Source of the DNA: Sutcliffiella cohnii
GTDB lineage: Bacteria > Bacillota > Bacilli > Bacillales > Bacillaceae_I
Length of the DNA stretch: 64,000 nt
Direction: 5' to 3'
NCBI RefSeq assembly: GCF_002250055.1
Contig: NZ_CP018866.1
Coordinates: 264,001 to 328,000 of the forward strand
Positions 61,280 through 64,000 of the stretch are shown here, piece by piece. The notes under the pieces were generated by a model. The model was not told where the DNA came from and made no database searches. It saw only the letters and a program-made list of their open reading frames with translations. The translations under genes and the position numbers were made by a program. Each line of letters opens with the position of its first letter. The first letter of the stretch is position 1.

Positions 61280-63898
61280 TTGAAGAATTTTGCTGAGTTT
61301 TACAAGTGTGCATTACAGGTTAATCCTTATAGTTATGTTGCTTATAGAGGTGAAGAGCACGAAATTAGCGAAGAAGAGTATAATCAATCAGTCCTAAATA
61401 ATTGCTTATCAGAAGAAATTAAAGTAGTTGGTTTGGCAGACCACGGAAGTGTTCAAACTGCTGAAAAGTTGAGGAATTTGTTAACTGAAAATGGAATAAC
61501 GGTGTTTCCGGGGTTTGAAATTGCAACAGCCGAAAAAATACATATAGTGTGTCAATTTTCAGAGGAGACAACTCCTGATCAGTTAAACCGATATCTTGGT
61601 AGGCTAGGTTTAACTGATGTAGAAAATGGAGTAATGCCTAGCTATTTATCTTGCTTAGATATTGCTAAATTAATTGAAGAAGAATTAGGTGGTTTTTGGT
61701 ACGCAGCACATATCACTAGTGACAATGGAATATTAAAAATGGGTCAGATGAATCATATCTGGACAGATGAAAGACTAAAAGTAGCGCAAATACCTTATAG
61801 TTTAAATGAAGTAGATCCAAGATATATAAATATAATAAAAAATAAAGAACCAATGTACAAGAAAGAAACTCCTTTTGCGTTTATAAATGCAAAGGATATT
61901 TGTAAGCCTGAGGATTTATTAGAGAAAAATGCATATTGCTTAGTTAAAATGTCAGATTTGAATTTTACTTGTTTTAAAGAGGCTTTTCAAGACCCGACTG
62001 CTAGAGTTAAACTTTCATATGACCAAAATGAACGCTTTCATAGCAGTATAAATAAAATTGAGGTATTTGGAGGATATCTTGACGGCATGTCTGTTGATTT
62101 ATCAAGGAATTTAAATACAACTATTGGTGGCCGGGGTACTGGGAAATCTACACTGTTAGAGTTGGTGAGATATGCTTTAGACTTAGAACCCAAAAGTAAT
62201 GATTCAAAAAAGTACTTTAGTGAGTTAATTAAATCAAATCTAGGTTTAGATAATGGCAGAGTTGAATTGCATGTTACGTCATATCACCGGTATGGACAAG
62301 AATATAAAGTCATTAAAAGATACGGAGATCCAACAGTAGTAAAGAATATAGATGACTCTGTATCAAATCTAACTGTAAAGGACATTCTGCCTCATATTGA
62401 GATTTATGGGCAAAATGAGATAATAGAACTAGTCGCAAATGAAGAAGCCAAACTAAATATTCTAAATAGGTTTCTTCCCAATCAGGCAGATAACTTAAAT
62501 GAAAAGGAAGAAATAATTAAGAAATTAAAACAAAATGCGATTAAATTAGTAGATATAATAGAGAAAAAAGATGAAACATCTACCAGAGTCTCAAAGTTAC
62601 CTATTCTTGAGGAAAAAGTGAAATTTTTTAAAGAAGCAGGGATAGCAGATAAGTTAAGTACAATAGAACATCTTTCCACAGAAGAGGAGTATTTAAAAAA
62701 GTCGCAAGAGGTCATTGTCCAACATAATGTTCCATTTAGTGAAGTAGATTTACCTTTTTCTAGGGAATTTTTAGATAAAACTCCAAATTATGCTAAATTT
62801 AAACTGGTTGATGAAGTATTCAAAAGCTTTAATTTAAAACTTAATGAGTTAAAGGATGAGTATGAAAAACTTGTTAAAGAGTCTGCCAGAAGTGTAGAAG
62901 ATATTAACTCTGAATGGAAAGTGATAAAACAAGAATCAGATGGAGAAATACGAAATTCAATTAAATCATTAGAGGGGTTAAATGGAAAAACCGGACAAGA
63001 AATTGCCTTAGAATATAAAGAAACAGTAGCTGAAATTGCTAGAATAAACCCAATTAAAAGTGAATCAAAGAAATTAGAAGAAGATTTAGAAGAAATAATC
63101 TCCGAAAGAAGAACACTGATAGAGAAACTTAAAAAAACACAAGATCAATCCTATGATTCTCTAAGAAAGGCAGTAAAAAAAATAAATAAAGGCAAATTAA
63201 GAGGTAAAGTACAGATTGAAATACATGCTGCTAAAAATAGAGATGAATTAATAGAGGTTCTATCTGACATTGAAGGTTTAGGCCCAAAAAGTTTAACTTG
63301 GATAAGAGATAAAGATGAGTTTTCCTTATTTTCCTTTATAGGGCATTTGAATCAGGGGAGCGACAAACTAATTGAAGAGTATAACTTAACAAGAGCAAAG
63401 GCAGAAATTTTAGCCAACATTCCGCTTGCCAAAAAATTAGAACTTGAATTAGTTCAATTATTAGATGTAATAGATGTCAAACTAAATACTGCTAGTGTGG
63501 AAAATGAACAAGAAAATTATAAATCACTTAGTAAACTTTCGAAAGGACAACAATGTACTGCTATCCTAAATATATTAATGTTAGATAATAATGACCCTCT
63601 GATAATAGATCAGCCTGAAGACAATCTGGATAATTCCTATATTGCAAATAATTTTGTTGATGGCTTAAGGGATTATAAATTAAACAGACAATTTATTTTT
63701 GCAACACATAATGCCAATATACCTGTATTCGGTGACGCTGAACTAATAGTGGTTATGCAAGAAGTAGATAGGCATGGTTCAATTAAAGAAAATTGTATCG
63801 GTTCAGTTGATAACCCAAATGTAAAAACAGCGGTGGTAAATACATTAGAGGGTGGGAATATTGCGTTTAAAATGAGAAAGGCAAAATATAATTTGTAG
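61280..63898 (+). CDS. PHP domain-ABC/SMC-type ATPase (TrlF-like), possible defence protein
   Basis: An 872-residue protein. Residues about 1-240 look like a PHP phosphoesterase fold (VVGLADHGSVQTAEKL, VFPGFEI), followed by an ABC/SMC-type ATPase: Walker A GGRGTGKST (about 283), coiled coil (about 400-720), signature LSKGQQC (about 753), Walker B PLIIDQPEDNLDN (about 773) and ATHNANIP (about 808). The first PHP motif, normally with HxH, reads LQVNPYSY here, so a metal ligand is missing. TTG start 8 bp after AGAAGGAGG. Resembles proteins labelled TrlF; ATPases of this kind occur in anti-phage loci, but no activity is shown. Confidence 0.8.
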   Translation: MKNFAEFYKCALQVNPYSYVAYRGEEHEISEEEYNQSVLNNCLSEEIKVVGLADHGSVQTAEKLRNLLTENGITVFPGFEIATAEKIHIVCQFSEETTPDQLNRYLGRLGLTDVENGVMPSYLSCLDIAKLIEEELGGFWYAAHITSDNGILKMGQMNHIWTDERLKVAQIPYSLNEVDPRYINIIKNKEPMYKKETPFAFINAKDICKPEDLLEKNAYCLVKMSDLNFTCFKEAFQDPTARVKLSYDQNERFHSSINKIEVFGGYLDGMSVDLSRNLNTTIGGRGTGKSTLLELVRYALDLEPKSNDSKKYFSELIKSNLGLDNGRVELHVTSYHRYGQEYKVIKRYGDPTVVKNIDDSVSNLTVKDILPHIEIYGQNEIIELVANEEAKLNILNRFLPNQADNLNEKEEIIKKLKQNAIKLVDIIEKKDETSTRVSKLPILEEKVKFFKEAGIADKLSTIEHLSTEEEYLKKSQEVIVQHNVPFSEVDLPFSREFLDKTPNYAKFKLVDEVFKSFNLKLNELKDEYEKLVKESARSVEDINSEWKVIKQESDGEIRNSIKSLEGLNGKTGQEIALEYKETVAEIARINPIKSESKKLEEDLEEIISERRTLIEKLKKTQDQSYDSLRKAVKKINKGKLRGKVQIEIHAAKNRDELIEVLSDIEGLGPKSLTWIRDKDEFSLFSFIGHLNQGSDKLIEEYNLTRAKAEILANIPLAKKLELELVQLLDVIDVKLNTASVENEQENYKSLSKLSKGQQCTAILNILMLDNNDPLIIDQPEDNLDNSYIANNFVDGLRDYKLNRQFIFATHNANIPVFGDAELIVVMQEVDRHGSIKENCIGSVDNPNVKTAVVNTLEGGNIAFKMRKAKYNL

Positions 63899-64000
63899 AT
63901 CTCAAATTAATATAGTGCTCAAAAGTAAAAGAACTTCATCTCAACTATAATTTGATATGTTTCTGAGATTTACAGATGATGTGGGATTTTGTGAATGGTA
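63899..64000. other. End of window, no feature seen
   Basis: About 100 bp of AT-rich sequence after the ATPase stop codon; no frame, hairpin or second gene of a possible defence operon is visible before the window ends. Confidence 0.5.

Overview
The window is a stretch of Bacillaceae chromosome (Firmicutes, low GC). The basis is AGGAGG-type ribosome binding sites throughout, TTG/GTG starts, a spore cortex enzyme (PdaA), and a block of genes (yfkK, yfkJ, yfkI, yfkH, a YfkF-like MFS, yfkD, yfkAB, pdaA, a yfjP-like glycosylase, rlmCD) that matches the yfj-yfk region of Bacillus subtilis. No transposase, integrase or rRNA gene was seen. The only RNA gene-like sequence is a damaged tRNA-Leu at about 56.4 kb.

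Region 1 (0-21.8 kb) is a carbohydrate catabolism block. An AraC regulator precedes two Gfo/Idh/MocA oxidoreductases alternating with two sugar-isomerase-type TIM barrels. After a large repeat array come two near-duplicate GPH-family transporters, each behind an almost identical sigma-A promoter with a XylR-type operator, and a divergent ROK repressor carrying the same operator. Then follow a LarA-type nickel-pincer racemase/epimerase, an SDR dehydrogenase, larE, a gluconokinase-like FGGY kinase, larB, a split larC1/larC2 with a very large His-rich segment, transketolase and transaldolase. My reading is a route in which a ketouronate is reduced to an aldonate (mannonate), epimerised at C2 to gluconate by a nickel enzyme whose cofactor is made in the same cluster, phosphorylated to 6-phosphogluconate and fed to the pentose phosphate pathway.

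Region 2 (21.8-27.3 kb) holds a second repeat array, a two-component system and an HtrA protease. Region 3 (27.3-56.4 kb) is mostly ordinary chromosome: sortase F with its LPXTG substrate, a papain-like secreted protease pair, zosA with a perfect PerR box, OsmC, a candidate small RNA, a broken toxin-antitoxin pair, yfkD, yfkAB, class I fumarase, Mn catalase, pdaA, a frameshifted DNA glycosylase and rlmCD. Region 4 (56.4-64 kb) looks accessory. It starts at a decayed tRNA-Leu, then has a persulfide/sulfur cassette bounded by two copies of the same C-terminal gene remnant, then a PHP-ATPase of the type found in defence loci.

The most unusual signal is non-coding. Several intergenic arrays (5.0-6.8, 21.9-22.9, 41.6-42.1 and 44.7-45.2 kb) use different keyword sequences (TTGNNCAGAA, CACATAAA, TTGGCSGAAA) but share one architecture: a keyword every 21 bp. 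In three of the families this is organised as three 21-bp steps plus one longer linker, giving higher-order units of 114 or 104 bp.
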